Shown: piece after piece, positions 1 to 13,700 of the stretch
How the letters are laid out: each line of letters opens with the position of its first letter
Position numbering within the stretch: the first letter of the stretch is position 1
Assembly (NCBI GenBank): GCA_000499405.2
Contig: HG738140.1
Span: 14,323,113 to 14,387,112 of the forward strand
Reading direction: 5' to 3'
Length of the DNA stretch: 64,000 nucleotides
From: Onchocerca volvulus
Lineage: Eukaryota; Nematoda; Chromadorea; Rhabditida; Onchocercidae
Translations under genes and position numbers: made by a program
The notes under the pieces: model-generated
Databases searched by the model: none
The model's input: the letters and a program-made list of their open reading frames with translations, nothing else
What the model was told of the DNA's origin: nothing

Positions 1-1777
1 GCCATATTTAATCGATTTTCATGTTTGGGTGAAAAAGAAAGACATGAATAGATTATTTGTGCTATTTGTTTCCGTTCAAAAGAGAAAAGAAAAAAAGTAA
101 AAAAGTATAAAAGTAAGCAAATTTATTCCTTAAATTTTAAATGTATGATGATAGTAAGAATAAATAGCATCTATTAATTATCTATTAATTGCAAAAATTA
201 TTTATGCAAATTTATGATTTAATTGTACATAGCAAATTAGTATATTTTATCCTTATCATTTATCAAAATTAGGTATTTAATAAATCCTTTGATCATTAAA
301 ATATTTTAAGCAATATTTGAAATTCTCTTCTTATTTATTAAAATTAAGTGAAGCTTTTGGGGTAAAGATGTTTCTTCGGCGAGTTAATAAAAGTAAACAT
401 TGAATCTTATTTGAAAAGTAAAATGAAACATTCTAGAGTAAATAAACTTCTCACTCCAAAGCTTTATTTATTTAAAACTCATTCATTCCCATTCAGCCAT
501 AGGAGATGAAGCATTTCCTTCTTTTTTCATGTATCAATTATTAAATTCAGTTACAATCATCAATTTGCTTGTAATTAATATCGCTATTTCAAAAGTAATA
601 TTTTGGATAATTTTTGCATTTTAAGGATCACACTATAGTAGTATATCTTTCCAATTATAATATATAGATAAACTAAAATTCAATTATAAATATAATTTAA
701 ATCGAACATTTTAAATATGCATGAGTTTCCAGTTATTTGTATATTTAGTTTTTTAATTGAGTTACAGATCTCAAATTCAATTTCAAAGCACTCCATTTTT
801 TATAGGTGTTTTCCTTTTTTTTTTTTTGCTAATTATTCCCTCTCCATCAAAAGATCTTGATTATGTACCTTTTGATAACAGTGGATTATCGATAATGTTA
901 AAATCTGAGTATTTAAACTATTCCTCAAAAAAGAGCTGTTTACTTGCATTTTGTCTCTATAATTTTTGACTAAGTTTCAATATTTCCTATTTATGTTTGA
1001 ATTATTAAGCTTGATATATAATGAGCATATAAAATTGAAAAACAAATTAAAAATCAATAACTAAGAAATGTTTTATTACTATTTTTGATAGATAGAGATT
1101 GGAAATAATCGAAAATTTTTATTATTAAAATTGAATTTTGTTTTATACGTGTATGATTGATATGAAATTGTAATATAATTAATTAATAGTAAATTTTTAT
1201 GAATTTCTAAAATTCTAATAATACTCTATTAGAATTAATCATACAAATAATCCTAATCTTAGTTTATTTTGCTTAAATACACTAATTTTGTATAAGTTTT
1301 TCGAATGATGTAAAATTTTCAGAATACTTAAATTGTAATGCTTCAATTCGATTAAATTATTTCAAAATAATAAAATTAAATATTTAAATAAAATTTCAAA
1401 AATTTCATTGCCATAATTGATTAAATCTTCGATATTGTTGATAATATTGACAATGACATGAATATGATATTGCATTAATTGCATCGAATATTAGGCATTT
1501 TAAAAATTGTTTCGTAATTATTGATAATTTTATTTTAAAAAAAAAATCGTGAAAATAGATGAATGAAAGAGTAGAAAAGTTTAGAAATATTTTGCTATCT
1601 AATTTCTTCCTTTTATTGCTTTCAAAAATTATTCCTTAAAAAAGAGTTTTTCTCTGCCTCGAAGGTTTTTTTTTTCATTCTTGTTTCTCTTCTTTTTTTT
1701 CTTTTTTGCCTTCTTTTATCTTGATGAATTCTGAGTTAAATCGTCTCCCATTCTCCTTTTTTTTTTCGTTTTTTTTA

Positions 1778-2400
1778 ATAATTAATTTTCGATTTGCATG
1801 ACGTTAAAATAGCATTTAAAAAAAAAAATAGTAATAAAATGCATGCCATTTTTCTAATCTTGCAGAGATGTAAATATGTATTAAGTTGACCTTGCTGTAT
1901 TGCCGATATATTTATTGATTGATTTAATTTGCAAATAATCTTTTTGATGATTGTGTAAATATTATGTAGCAATAATTAGGCAGGCGCTATTAGGCGTTAT
2001 TTCATCACAATGTTTACTTTTCCTCCATCCAAACTTGTTTATCAGATAATTGATCACATGTTATTTATGCTATAAACATATCGATCAAATGTTATTTATG
2101 CTATAAATAATTAATTTTCTGCTTTCATGACATTAAAATAGTAAATGGGGAAAAAAAAATAAAAATAAAATGCATGCCATTTATTTAATTTTGCAAAATT
2201 TTAAAATTCATCTAGTTGATCGTGCAAAAATTACAGATGCATTTATTGATTAATGCAAAAAATCTTTTTCAATCATGTGATCAATCACGTGATTTAAATA
2301 TCATACTAGGCGTTTTTTCATCTTATCAATCAATACAATGATTATTCATCCTTCATCTAAACTAGCTAATCAAATATTTGATTACATGTTATCATTCAAC
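1778..2400. repeat. Diverged tandem duplication of about 300 bp
   Basis: Two copies in direct orientation, about 1778-2070 and about 2104-2400, share blocks in the same order: AATAATTAATTTTC, then ATGAC(G/A)TTAAAATAG, then AATAAAATGCATGCCATTT, then TTATTGATT, then TAGGCGTT followed by TTTCATC, then CATC(C/T)AAACT. Between these blocks the copies differ by substitutions and indels. A shorter direct repeat containing ATGTTATTTATGCTATAAA occurs twice at the junction (about 2050-2106). No open frame is shared, so this looks like a non-coding duplication. Confidence 0.6.
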
Positions 2401-4122
2401 AATCATGCGTTATCATGCTTTTGATATAATGAAATTATAAAAAATATTACACTTGACTTGATACTTATGATGAATACTATTTATGTGACAACGAGATCGG
2501 TTTTTAAGCTTAATTAGGCAATGATTTATCATTTCAATATCTGTTTTATCAGAAAGAATCATTTGATATTTCCGGAATTTTCAACGAAATATAGATTCAA
2601 CAATATGATTGATAATGAATGCTAAGTTCATTAGTTATGTTATCTAGATTTACGCATACGTGTGTTGTAAACTACTGCATTGTCATATCCGTTTGAAAAA
2701 AAAAATCTTATCAATCTTATCTCATTCGATAGCAGAAGTAACTGATAGCATTCCATTAATCCAATTATTCTAATTAATTTATGTCACTGTTAATTAGGCT
2801 ATAAATGATATATCATAGACAGCTGTACAATTAGTTATTGATTGAACAATCTCTGAAATTTTCAAGCATTTATGCATATTTTCCAACATATTACTTCTCA
2901 AGTTGTTTATATTCCGTTTTAAAATTCCATTTCTTGTATTTATTAGATATCGAACTAATTTTGAATTAATTTTTTAAATTGGCTGCGACATTACATGAAT
3001 TAGATCGCAGCTACTTTTTTTTTTCTCGTTATAATCATCAGCATATCAAAAATTTTATATGTCAAATTAAATTTTTTTTTCTTTTTTTTTTTTTTGTTAA
3101 ACCATAAATATCATTTTGGAGNTTCGTTCTCTTAATATTATGAAAAAAAAAAAAAAAAAAAACGAAAAACAAATTTGTTCGTCAATATTATCAAATTTTA
3201 TTATTCAGTAAGATATGAAAAAAATAGGATCAAAAAAGGCCTTTCTGAGCTTAAATTTAATAAATTCGAAAAATTTTTGAATGATTCAATTTGAAAAAAA
3301 AAATGAAATTTCATATGATAATAACAAAAAAAAAAAAAAAATTGCAGCATAGCTAATTTTTTTTTCCTTTTTGTAAACAAAAATATCAAGTACAATTTAT
3401 TTTGTAATAACTGTGATTATTTCGATAAAAATATTTTATTTCGGTAGAAAAATTGCTATATAAATTGCAATATATACAAAATTATAATATAAATATATTT
3501 TTTAATAATTATTGCAAAAACAAATTAATATATCTTGCAAATGATAATAATATTGATAGAATTTATTTAGTGAAAATTTTTAATATATTATCAGAAATAG
3601 AAAAAAAAATTCTTTTTTTCATTTCAAAATTTTGTTTAGGGAAAGAAAAAAAAAAGCAATGCAAATCAAATAGAAAGTAAGTTATATCTTTTCGGCAAAA
3701 AAAAAAAAATAAGAAAAAAAATAAATTGTCCATTTAAACAAAATAGCGGAAGTGCTAAGGAATATTAACGTTTGAAATAACAAATTTAAAGCCTAACAAC
3801 TTTTCATTTCATCTTTCTTTTCTTAAAATAATAAAATTGAAAAAAAATATATGTAATGTATATAGCGACTTTAGAAAATAAGCTTTAAAATATGATATGT
3901 TATCATTTTTTTTTTTGCTGTTTTATTCTTTACCAAATGATGTCCGGAAATTCTGGAATCGATGCTTCCCTATTTGAAAAATGAAAAATGAAAAATAAAC
4001 AAAAATTTTTCAAATACTCAACAATTCGCCATAATTATTTATAAAAAGTTATTATCGCACATATGGCACACATTAAAAACACTAAAAGAAAAAAGAAATG
4101 CAACTATAAATTCAATACTTTT

Positions 4123-4154
<32 letters not shown>

Positions 4155-7100
4155 TTTTCTGTCTTTTTTTTCTGATTATGGAAAAAAAAATTTGAATAAT
4201 TTATACAACATGAATGGGAAATTTAATTTTCGAAAATCGAATTCAAAACTTTTTTTCAAAACGGAAAAAAAATCTAAATAAAATGTAATTAATCGATATC
4301 ATTTAATGTGAATCAAAAAAGAAGGAATTCCATGTTAATAGGAGGCGGGAAGAGGGGGAAGAGGGGAAAAAAACAAACGATTCCTATCCTTAAAAATTAG
4401 GGTTAATGGAAGAACTTAAATTAAGTGACAAATTAAGCTTGATTAGCTATGTTTAATAATGTAAAAAGTAAGAATTTTAATAATTGCAGAAATTATTGAC
4501 ATTATTTTTGACCCGTAAAAATCGATTATTTTCAAAGTACTCAGTCATTTCTTCCCGCCAATTTCTTCTTAGAGTAAAATCCCGAAATCACGATTATATC
4601 AAATGATTTAGTAATACTTCGCTCTATTTTTAATATTTAACGCTATTATTTGACGATATTTACAAAAATTATTGGACAATTCCTCGATATTGGAAATTTT
4701 TTTTTTTTTTTAGAATTGAGAAAAAAACCATTTTCTTCTATTATTTTCAAATTAATGAGTGAAAATTAGTTGAGAAGAAAAATTTTTTTTTTCATGTCTG
4801 ATATTTAAAATTCTTCTATGTAAAGTAATGATGAAACATTTTGCAAAATGTAAATATATCCTCTTTTCCTCTTTTTTTTTTCCCACCAATTTAATTGTTG
4901 CAATGATTTGCAACTCCACTCAAGGAAACTTCTTGCTTATTTTAAATCAAACTTTTGACAGTTTGGTTTTTTAAAATTTGCATCAAAAATGTTTGATGAA
5001 ATAAAGTGAAAAAGAATTTGATTGACATTTAATCCTTTGGGATATTAAAATTATCAAAATAGAATTTGAATTTTTCAATTTTCTTTTTTCCTTTTTCAAG
5101 GAGTTTTAGCTACATTCCGGAATAATGGTGCAATGTAATTCGGTATGTAGTAGATAAGAAATATAATGTTTGTAATAAACTTTTGAACATTAAAATTTTC
5201 AAGAAAGAACTTGTTAGACAAGACAATTTTAACTTTATAAACTGAAAATATCTTCTTGCTATTTCAAGTTATTTCATCAACAAAATGAAAGAAAAATTTT
5301 CGATGATATTTCAAAATAATAAGCTGAAATCATTTAGACAACTAAGGATTACAAAGAGAAATAGATGAAAATGTCCGGATTTGATGAAAATATTAAATTT
5401 CGATTCCTATTTATCCATAATCAATTACATTATTTTTTTTTTCTAGCATGCCTTCTTATACTTTTTGCCATTTCAATTTCATTTGTAAAACTAAAAATGC
5501 CTTTTACATCGAAATGTGCCATAAAATGAAATGCAATGATTATTTGAACAATTTGCTTCCAATAATTTGTTATTTTTTTTTTTTGGGTTAACAAAAAATA
5601 ATCGTTTATTATTCTGTAAAATGATTCGATTACCAATTTTTTCAACGAATTCTTCGAGCCTTTTTGATTGGAATCTATTTATTTTTGCTTTTTATTTATT
5701 AACTTAATTATTTCTGTGATTTTTTACTTTTCAATGATTTTTCCTTTTTTTTCCTAGAAGAAAAGAAAATTATTGAAAAGTGCTAATTAGACATTGTTTC
5801 GGATGGAGAGACTAATTTTTTTCTTCTGAATATTTCTAATTCAAAAATGTTCCACTTTTTCTACCTATTCATGCAAAATTTTTTATATTTCTAGTTTATC
5901 ATTGTCTTTTTCATCAATTTCAAATTTTTCTTTTAAATTTTTAAACTATTAATTTATTATGAATCACATTTAGTTTTTCTTGGAAAAATTGGTCCCCAAT
6001 TTTTTTGCATATTAATTTAATTTATCCATTTTTTCGACAGTTATTAACATTTTATGATTTTGAATTAAAATATTAAAGATATCCGTTTAAAAGTTTATTG
6101 CTTCTCAAATTGCGAAGCAGTAAAATTGAATTACATAATGAACCAACATTTCTTTTTTTTTGAATTAATTTCTTTCATTTATTCTTCAATTGATTAATTA
6201 ATTCATTATTATTCGTATGTGTATTTTTTTTTTTAATTTAAATCTGGTCAAAACTATACGATTTTTGTTCCATTTCCAGGAATTTGAATCATTCTCTTTT
6301 ATTTTTGATTTATTGAAAGGATTGAAATGCATAGCTGAAAGCTCAACCGCCGAATTCTGGCCAAATTTGTTATTATTTATGCTTATATTGCATCAAAAAA
6401 TAATGATTGGGTTTTAATGCTGCTTATTTCGCTGCACTTTTAAAATTTTTTAGAAACATTGCTGTGAAGTTTAGAATTTTAGTTTAAACGTAGATTTTGC
6501 TTAATTCTTCGATAGAACACAATGTTGATCCCGAAGATTACAACAAAGGATGATGATGATGATGATGATGAATTGAATAATAAGGAAAAAACGGAAATAA
6601 TTTTTTTTTTCTTTTTTTTTGGACAGAATAATTGTTATCATTTTCGAAAGGAAAAGAAATTGAGCAGTTGTTTACAGCAATTATATTCAAATAATCTAGT
6701 ACTATTGCAGATTAATACTTAATATAATATAATTATAAATCTACCGTGATTATTTCAATCTTTACATCATTCGTTTTCATTTATTTCATCGTTTTATATT
6801 TTCGATAATCTAATAAATCGATTTATTTCTATCCTGCAATTGATCAAAATCTGAATAACGTAATAATGGTTTTGTTTGTCTGGAACTAATTACTTTCAAA
6901 TTAATTATTTCTGATAAGAAGGATACTGCAGAAAGTCATATATGGCCAAAGAATGTCAAATTATGAGGATGACTAGAAATACAATAGAAAATTTGAGCGA
7001 TATGGATAGATAATCAACAAAATTCCTAAAAAGTATAAAAGAAAAAGGGAAAAATGAAAGAATTTTATCGGAAATTTCGTTGAATAATATAAATCGATAG

Positions 7101-7394
7101 CAAATATTTAAAGATGACGAAATTGAAATTTGCGAACGAACAGGGAAATTCTATAAGATGAGACTCTTTCTAAACTAAATTTCATATCTATTATGAAAGG
7201 AAAAAAAAAAGGTACGAAAGAAACAAATTATATGTAATAAAAAAGATTGAATGATGAATGATAGATCAATTTCGGAACATAAACCATTACGAAAATACTT
7301 TCAACATTCTTGAGTTTTCCGTTTTGTTTTGAATTCTTCACCTTCATTATGCACGTCATATTTTCCTCTACGTACGCTAAGTGGTCGCTTTTTT

Positions 7395-7497
7395 TTCACG
7401 CAAATGTCATTTTGAATATATATGACGTGTTTGTTCACGTAAATGTCACTTTGAATAAAAAAGATTAGACGTCATATAATCTTTTCTAATCTTTTTT
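7395..7497. repeat. Short direct repeat followed by an inverted repeat
   Basis: A 24-bp direct repeat, TTCACG(C/T)AAATGTCA(T/C)TTTGAATA, occurs at 7395-7418 and 7434-7457. It is followed at once by a 12-bp inverted repeat (AAAAAAGATTAG at 7457-7468 and its complement at 7486-7497) that encloses a GACGTCAT motif. This compact block lies about 3.2 kb upstream of the potassium-channel start and could be regulatory, but nothing in the sequence proves it. Confidence 0.5.
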
Positions 7498-8871
7498 TCG
7501 CGAAACAAATAATCTATTATACTAATGTAACAAATTTTGGCAAAAAATATGGTTTTCGATTGAAATTGAAAGTTGGCATATTAAGAAACTTTTATTTTCT
7601 ATCATTCTTTCCTCACGTCGAATTAAGTATTCATTCCATCTGCTAAATGACTCACGTCTAAGTAAGCATAGATATTATTAGCTGTTCGGTGGTAAAATAA
7701 TCATGCATTATATCCGAATTTTTTTTTTTTGAATTTCCTTCTTTCATCTTCTGGAATTCTGCTCCTGTGGCAATTCATTCATTTTACGTATATATTCTGT
7801 AACAAGTGCAACGTTCACTTATTTCACGTACGTTATCTGCAGTGAGTATTACATAACTGTGAAATATTAATCATCAAGTTTATGTACTGTAGCAAGATAT
7901 TTCGAAGTATGCAATTATAAGCCACGTCAAGTTCGAAGTTATCACTAATTCGACGCAATATAATGCCATGAATTATCAAATTTTCTTTCTTTCATAGAAT
8001 TTATAAAATATCTTTCTCGTATTTTTGACGATATTTGCTCTATGAACATCAAAATATAAATTAAGCAAATGATTGGAAACGCTTAACTCTAATCAAAGCA
8101 ATCAGCTAAATACAAAGATGAATAATTTATAGTATTGAATTGCTGTGAAAATTCGGAAATTGTCAGTAATTGTTGAGGTAATTAATGGTAGTTTTTTATA
8201 ACTATGTAAAATGTTTGGCAATTAGTATCGTTTTCTTTATTATTTCTTTTATTCAACAATATATTTGTCAATTTTTACAAAAAAATTAGATTGCTATTGT
8301 TGCTTAAACTTTTAGCTAAGTTGAAAAACAAAATTTTCTATGTATTTGATATCCAAATAATTTTGACAAAAAAAAAATACAATAGGCATAAATCTATATA
8401 AAGAGTTGTTGTTTGATGTTAGATGTGTTCATTTATTACTGAAACTTTTTGCTGTTCCAAATACGGATATAATTATTTTCATTTCCAAATAATCAGAATT
8501 AAATTAATTAGGCCATTAAACAATTTCACTGTGCAAATTTTTGCGATGAACTTTTCATTGCTCAAGATTAATCGATGCTATAAAGTAGAAATCCTTCGTG
8601 TATTATTATTTACAATTTTGAATAGTGAATAGTAATTGTGGAAATAATTTCTTCCTTTCATTTCAGGTTTTTTTTTTTTTTTTTTTTTTTAACTTCCCCT
8701 ACAAACTAACATAATGACATTTATAGTCCATAAACACACTTTTCTTTTTCTTTCTCTCTTCTAATCAATTTCTCACCAAAGGCCGAATATTTGATAATTC
8801 GACTGTTATATGCCTTTCTTCCTTTTTCCGCTTTAGTTAATTCGAAAATCTTCGAACCTGGCCTAATCAGT

Positions 8872-8931
8872 AAATGCGAATTTTAGGCTCTAAATACGAA
8901 TTTTAGACTCTAAATACGAGTTTTAGGCTCT
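8872..8931. repeat. Three-unit 20-bp tandem repeat
   Basis: Three near-identical 20-bp units begin at 8872, 8892 and 8912 with consensus AAATACGAATTTTAGGCTCT. Two of the three contain TTAGGC and one has TTAGAC. The repeat is non-coding. Confidence 0.7.
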
Positions 8932-10690
8932 CTATTCAAGAAATTGTCGACAATATTCATTGCCAATAATTCCATAATCTAATCGATAAAGTTATTCAAC
9001 CGAAAATTTTTTCCTAACAAATTCATTGATAAGCAAAATTTAAACTTCTTACCAATCAAAGATTCTGACATCAAACTTTCTGGCTGTTACACTTGATAAT
9101 TGCTTGCAACATTAAAGATAGATAATATATGATGAAGTTTTTTATTCAATCCAATTCAGTTCATTTATTCATTTATTTTCTTCATGAATTATTACTATCA
9201 ATTTATCATGAATAATCTTTGTCATTGGCAAAAGTGATTCTTACTGTTTCTATTTTCTGATATATTTTTAACTCAGTATTTCTTCATATCCAAATTTCTT
9301 GTTAAGAAAATTCTCATCAAATTGGATAGTGAAGTTCGGAGATCTTGACAATGATATAAGTTGTTAAAAAGTTTAATATTTTTGAAATGAAGAATTACTC
9401 TTTTATAAAAAATTTGCTAACTTCATTATGACTAATGCGCTGTGAATTAATTTAAAGAAAATAAGTAAATTCTCCATGAAGACGTAAATTAAAGGAGATT
9501 TTAAAAGGAATAAACATTACCCAAGTCTGAACTGAACTATACTTATTCACAGATTTGGAATTCATTTAGTAATTTTATTTTTTCATAATTTAAGTTTCTA
9601 ACTTTCATCTTAGCTTAATTGTTAAATTCCTACTTCTTAACAGCTATTTGATAAATAAAAATTGAAAGATGGAACTTTTCATAATTTCTAACATCCTTTC
9701 ACTAATTTCAAAACAAATCTCATTATTTCAGATTACTTTATGGTAGTTCTTAAAATAAAAATTTGCCAGCTATTAATGAAATAAATTTATTTTATAATTT
9801 ATTTGAAACAAATTATGCTCTGTTTTATTACTTCTTTCGTCTGATCACTTTTTATACATTGAAATAAGCCGAATAAGTTCAGAGAGACAACTTATAGTAT
9901 TAACCAAAAAGAAAAATGAATAAATAAATAGAAAACATTAATGGAATAGAAAATAAATTTGAAAAATATAGACATAAAAAAATATTAAAATGCATTGAAA
10001 CGAAGCATTTTTTTTTTGATTCTTTAAAGAAAAATATGGCAAATATTTCTTTGAAGAATATTTTCGAAATATTAGCCAATAAAAAAACTAATTATTACAT
10101 TTTATTTGCATTTTATGAATAGAATAAAAAATTTTCATTTTTCTGATAAAATTATTTAGCATATGTCATTGAATCAAATAATTTTTTTTCAGACAGAATT
10201 TTTTTTTCATGTTGCTTTTTCATTTTGCATTTTTAATTTGAAGTGAAAAATCAATTTTTATTTTTTTAAAATAGAAAAAAAAATTTTTAAAAATATTTTT
10301 TTTAAATAGGAATAGAAATTGTTCTTTCTAGACGAAAAACAAAAAAAATTTTTTTTGATGTTTTAGAAAAGAACTTTTTTGATTTGTTCATTTGATTTTC
10401 GTTTGAAATTTGTGATTTTCATTACATGTCAAACTTGAAAATCAAAAAATTTTGAACAACTGGAAATAGAAATTCTGCAGAAATTTCACTCTTCCTTCAC
10501 TTTCCCACTTCTTTTTCTCCAATTTATTTTCATATTTATTTAAATCAAATACTATATTTGTTCATTTTTACTTGCCTGTCTACATATTTAGTTTTCGTAA
10601 TTTGATAAAAAATTTTTAATCTAACTTCAATTTTCGTGAGAAATTTCTGCTTCGAAATTGTCGAATAAATTTTCATGTGCTCTTTTTTTT

Positions 10691-10696
10691 TTTTAG
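10691..10696 (+). other. Candidate spliced-leader acceptor for the K2P channel mRNA
   Basis: A long T run ends in TTTTAG only 10 bases before the first ATG of the channel, and no upstream coding exon is apparent. In nematodes this arrangement usually marks an SL trans-splice acceptor. It could instead be an ordinary acceptor for an upstream 5' UTR exon. Confidence 0.5.
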
Positions 10697-10706
10697 TATT
10701 TTAATC

Positions 10707-13700
10707 ATGGACGAAAAGCTGATGGATGAGGCGGAATTTCCGGATGATGCAGAAAATACCAATTTATCGCCACGCAAAAAAGTATCATTCAAGAAATATC
10801 CCTAATTTAAAAAAAAAAAAATATTACCATTTAAGAATAACCATGTGAAATTAATTTCTTCGAAACATCTAAATTACGATAAAGTAATATAAATAATTAA
10901 TTATAAACTATCACATGATGCCATATTTTTCAATTCACAATATCGAACTATAATTTCAGTTCAAGAATATTTTATTTCATTGTTACATTTTTCTTAGTTT
11001 CCACATTTTTCAAAATAAATATACATTTGATTATTGAAAAACGTCACTGCTGAGAATCATTATTTTTCTTCTTATTTTCGATATTTAATTATCAATTAAA
11101 CTGTTAGTAATATTAATTTGATATACTAATAAGATGATCAAAAACAGATTATATGTTTTAATTCTTTTATTAGCCTAGCCTAGATATAAGCCCAATCGAG
11201 CATTTCTTGTTTTTTCATAGCTCATTGAAAATGATTCAATTTTTTTTTGCAATGAATTAGGATTGTAAAAATTCTCGAGAAATTTGATAATGAATTATAT
11301 CCAATTTCATTTTTTCTTTTAATAGTCGAAATAATTCATAAATTCGAGCATAAGTTTTCCAATAGATTATTTCAAAATAAATAATTGGATGATTTCGAAG
11401 CAAAGAATTATGGGCTAAAATTACAACTATAATTGTTCATCTATCCAAGATAGCAATAAAATTGTGACAATATGAGACTTTTTTAATTAAAAATAAATAA
11501 ATAATGCTTAAAGTAGAGTAATGGTTAGTTTTTTTTTTTTTTTGCTATATTTCCATTGACAATATTCGATAAATAAATTTACTGAAAGAATTTAAAAAAA
11601 AAAAAAAAAAAAAATAGAAAAGACACTTTGCATTTAAAAATTGATTAGCTAATCAATAATCCATTCTTATGTATCGGATATCTTTTGTAGGATACATCAA
11701 AAAAATACATGTAAATTCGGATATTTTCAGTATATAAAACTTGCTTTACCGCATATTGTTCTGGTTGCAATGGTATGTTTATATGCGGTAGTTGGTGCAT
11801 GGGTTTTTTATAGCCTGGAATCACCTCATGAAGATAAAGTTTGATTTCGGTTTTTGGATTACAAAATGTTTCCGTTTGGAAAATTGAATGAGAAGAAATA
11901 CATTGGAAATTTTGATTGATTTTTTCAAATTCAAAATAAAAAAATTTGATGAATAAAATTTTGAACTTTACATACACATTTTTTAAAAAATATTTCATTA
12001 TCATTTAATTGCTTTCAATATTTGACTACTAAAAATTTTTTTTTTTTATAGTTAAAGGAAATTGGTGTACGAAAGATTAATAAATTACGCAATGAGTTAA
12101 TTCGAACATTATGGACAAAACGAAAGGAATTAAAAGAAATCGAAATGGATGATTGGGTTCGAGTAACCGACGTGAGGCTCCAAACTTTCAATGAATTTTT
12201 GTATAAAGCGTTCAAAGAACATTATGTTAGGCAAGTTATAGTGGTGCTAATTTGAAAAGTTTATTTATAAATATGAGAAGTCTAGTACTAGAAGAATTTG
12301 TTATCTATGCTCTGGAAATCTGGATTTAATTTTGCAAAAAAAATTCTAGACGAAATTGAATAATCATAAAGTTCTAGATAAAATATCTTAAAAGAATCAT
12401 TAAAGTGAAATATTATAAAAAGTACAAAGTTAAAAAAAAAATTGCAGATATACAGATGTTCGCATTTTCAAAACAAATATCGATAAACGCAATATTAATA
12501 CGAAAAGGAAAAGGTACAAGTACATTTTGGTTCCTAGATTTTTCGTGTTAGCAGAAAGCTAAGGATTTGGAAGCCTAAAAATTATCTAGGTAAATAAGTT
12601 ATCTAGGTAAACTATTGATATAATAAAATCCATATTGATTATACATGGATAGCAAACGCATTTAGTTATAATGTTAAAAAATAGCAATATTGATCGATTT
12701 TATTGATAACATTATAATATATCACTAAATATGGATACTGTTGAAAGCAAACATTTATCAGGCAACTAACAAGTAAATTGCTGAGCAAATAACTCTCTAA
12801 TTAATGTGATTCAAACCTTTGCTAATGTTACATCATCTTCACAGCATCATTTGTTTGTAAGTTCTTTTTCCAGAAGAAAATCAAAATATCGATCAAAATC
12901 AATTAAAAACAAAAAATTATGGACCGCAAATAGCGCGCTATTTTTTGCAGCAACAACTATGACCACCATAGGTAAATTAGAATAATTCATCTTATCATAA
13001 TACATCTTTTAGCATTTACTTTTTAAATTATTAGTTTCGAGTTTCCACAATTTCTAAAGAATTTTCATGAAAAAAAAGGATGTAATAATTTAGTAGTTAT
13101 TGATTTTTTACTAATTATGATATTAACAAATTAATTATTTTCTTATCTTCGAAATTATATATCGGAATAACTAAATAAAATATGATTTATCATATTATCC
13201 TTGATTTCTCGTTGACATTATGCATTATCGTCATTTTTTTTTTTGATTTAATATTCTACGCATATCTAATAGCTACCGATATCATATCTCTCACTCATAT
13301 TTTTCTTATAGCAACTTCTCAACGAAATCGTACTTAATTAATATCTGTATCTTTCTGTTACCAACTTTTTAACCGATATCATACTTTTTAACTAATATAT
13401 TTTTCTTATAATCAACTTCTTCACGATATCTTATATCTTTCTTGTATCAACTTTTTAATCGATATTGTACTTCTCAACCAGTATCGCATATCTTTTTGTA
13501 ATTGATAATCTCTTTTACAATATACTATGTTTTTATAATATATGCCATAACGTACTATATACTATGATATATTATGTTTTTAATAGAAAATTTTGATATT
13601 TGAAATAATTTAAGCATAAATTTCAGGTTACGGTAATATCGTACCGCTAACAACATATGGACGAATTGCTTGTGTTGTATTTTCATTATTTGGTGTGCCA

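Larger units (their letters stand above)
1..10695. other. Long AT-rich region without a recognisable gene
   Basis: I see no conserved protein-coding exon, tRNA or rRNA here on either strand. The sequence is dominated by A/T homopolymers and short chance open frames of 60-75 codons with AT-driven composition (Phe, Lys, Asn, Ile). It holds a diverged tandem duplication (about 1778-2400), a (GAT)n run near 6550, a cluster of ACGT-core motifs (about 7340-7930) and a three-unit 20-bp repeat (8872-8931). One ambiguous base (N) is at 3122. The right-hand part may contain the promoter and outron of the potassium-channel gene that follows. Confidence 0.6.

Noticed and set aside
3122..3122. Single ambiguous base (N)
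   Set aside because: A base-calling ambiguity in a non-coding homopolymer-rich area; it affects no annotated feature.
6522..6722. Open frame starting MLIPKITTKD with a poly-Asp run
   Set aside because: The Asp run is a (GAT)n microsatellite and the rest is AT-driven; no splice context or homology.
11645..12004. 119-codon open frame on the minus strand
   Set aside because: It is antisense to the exon encoding M1 of the K2P channel, which has proper splice sites and conserved residues.
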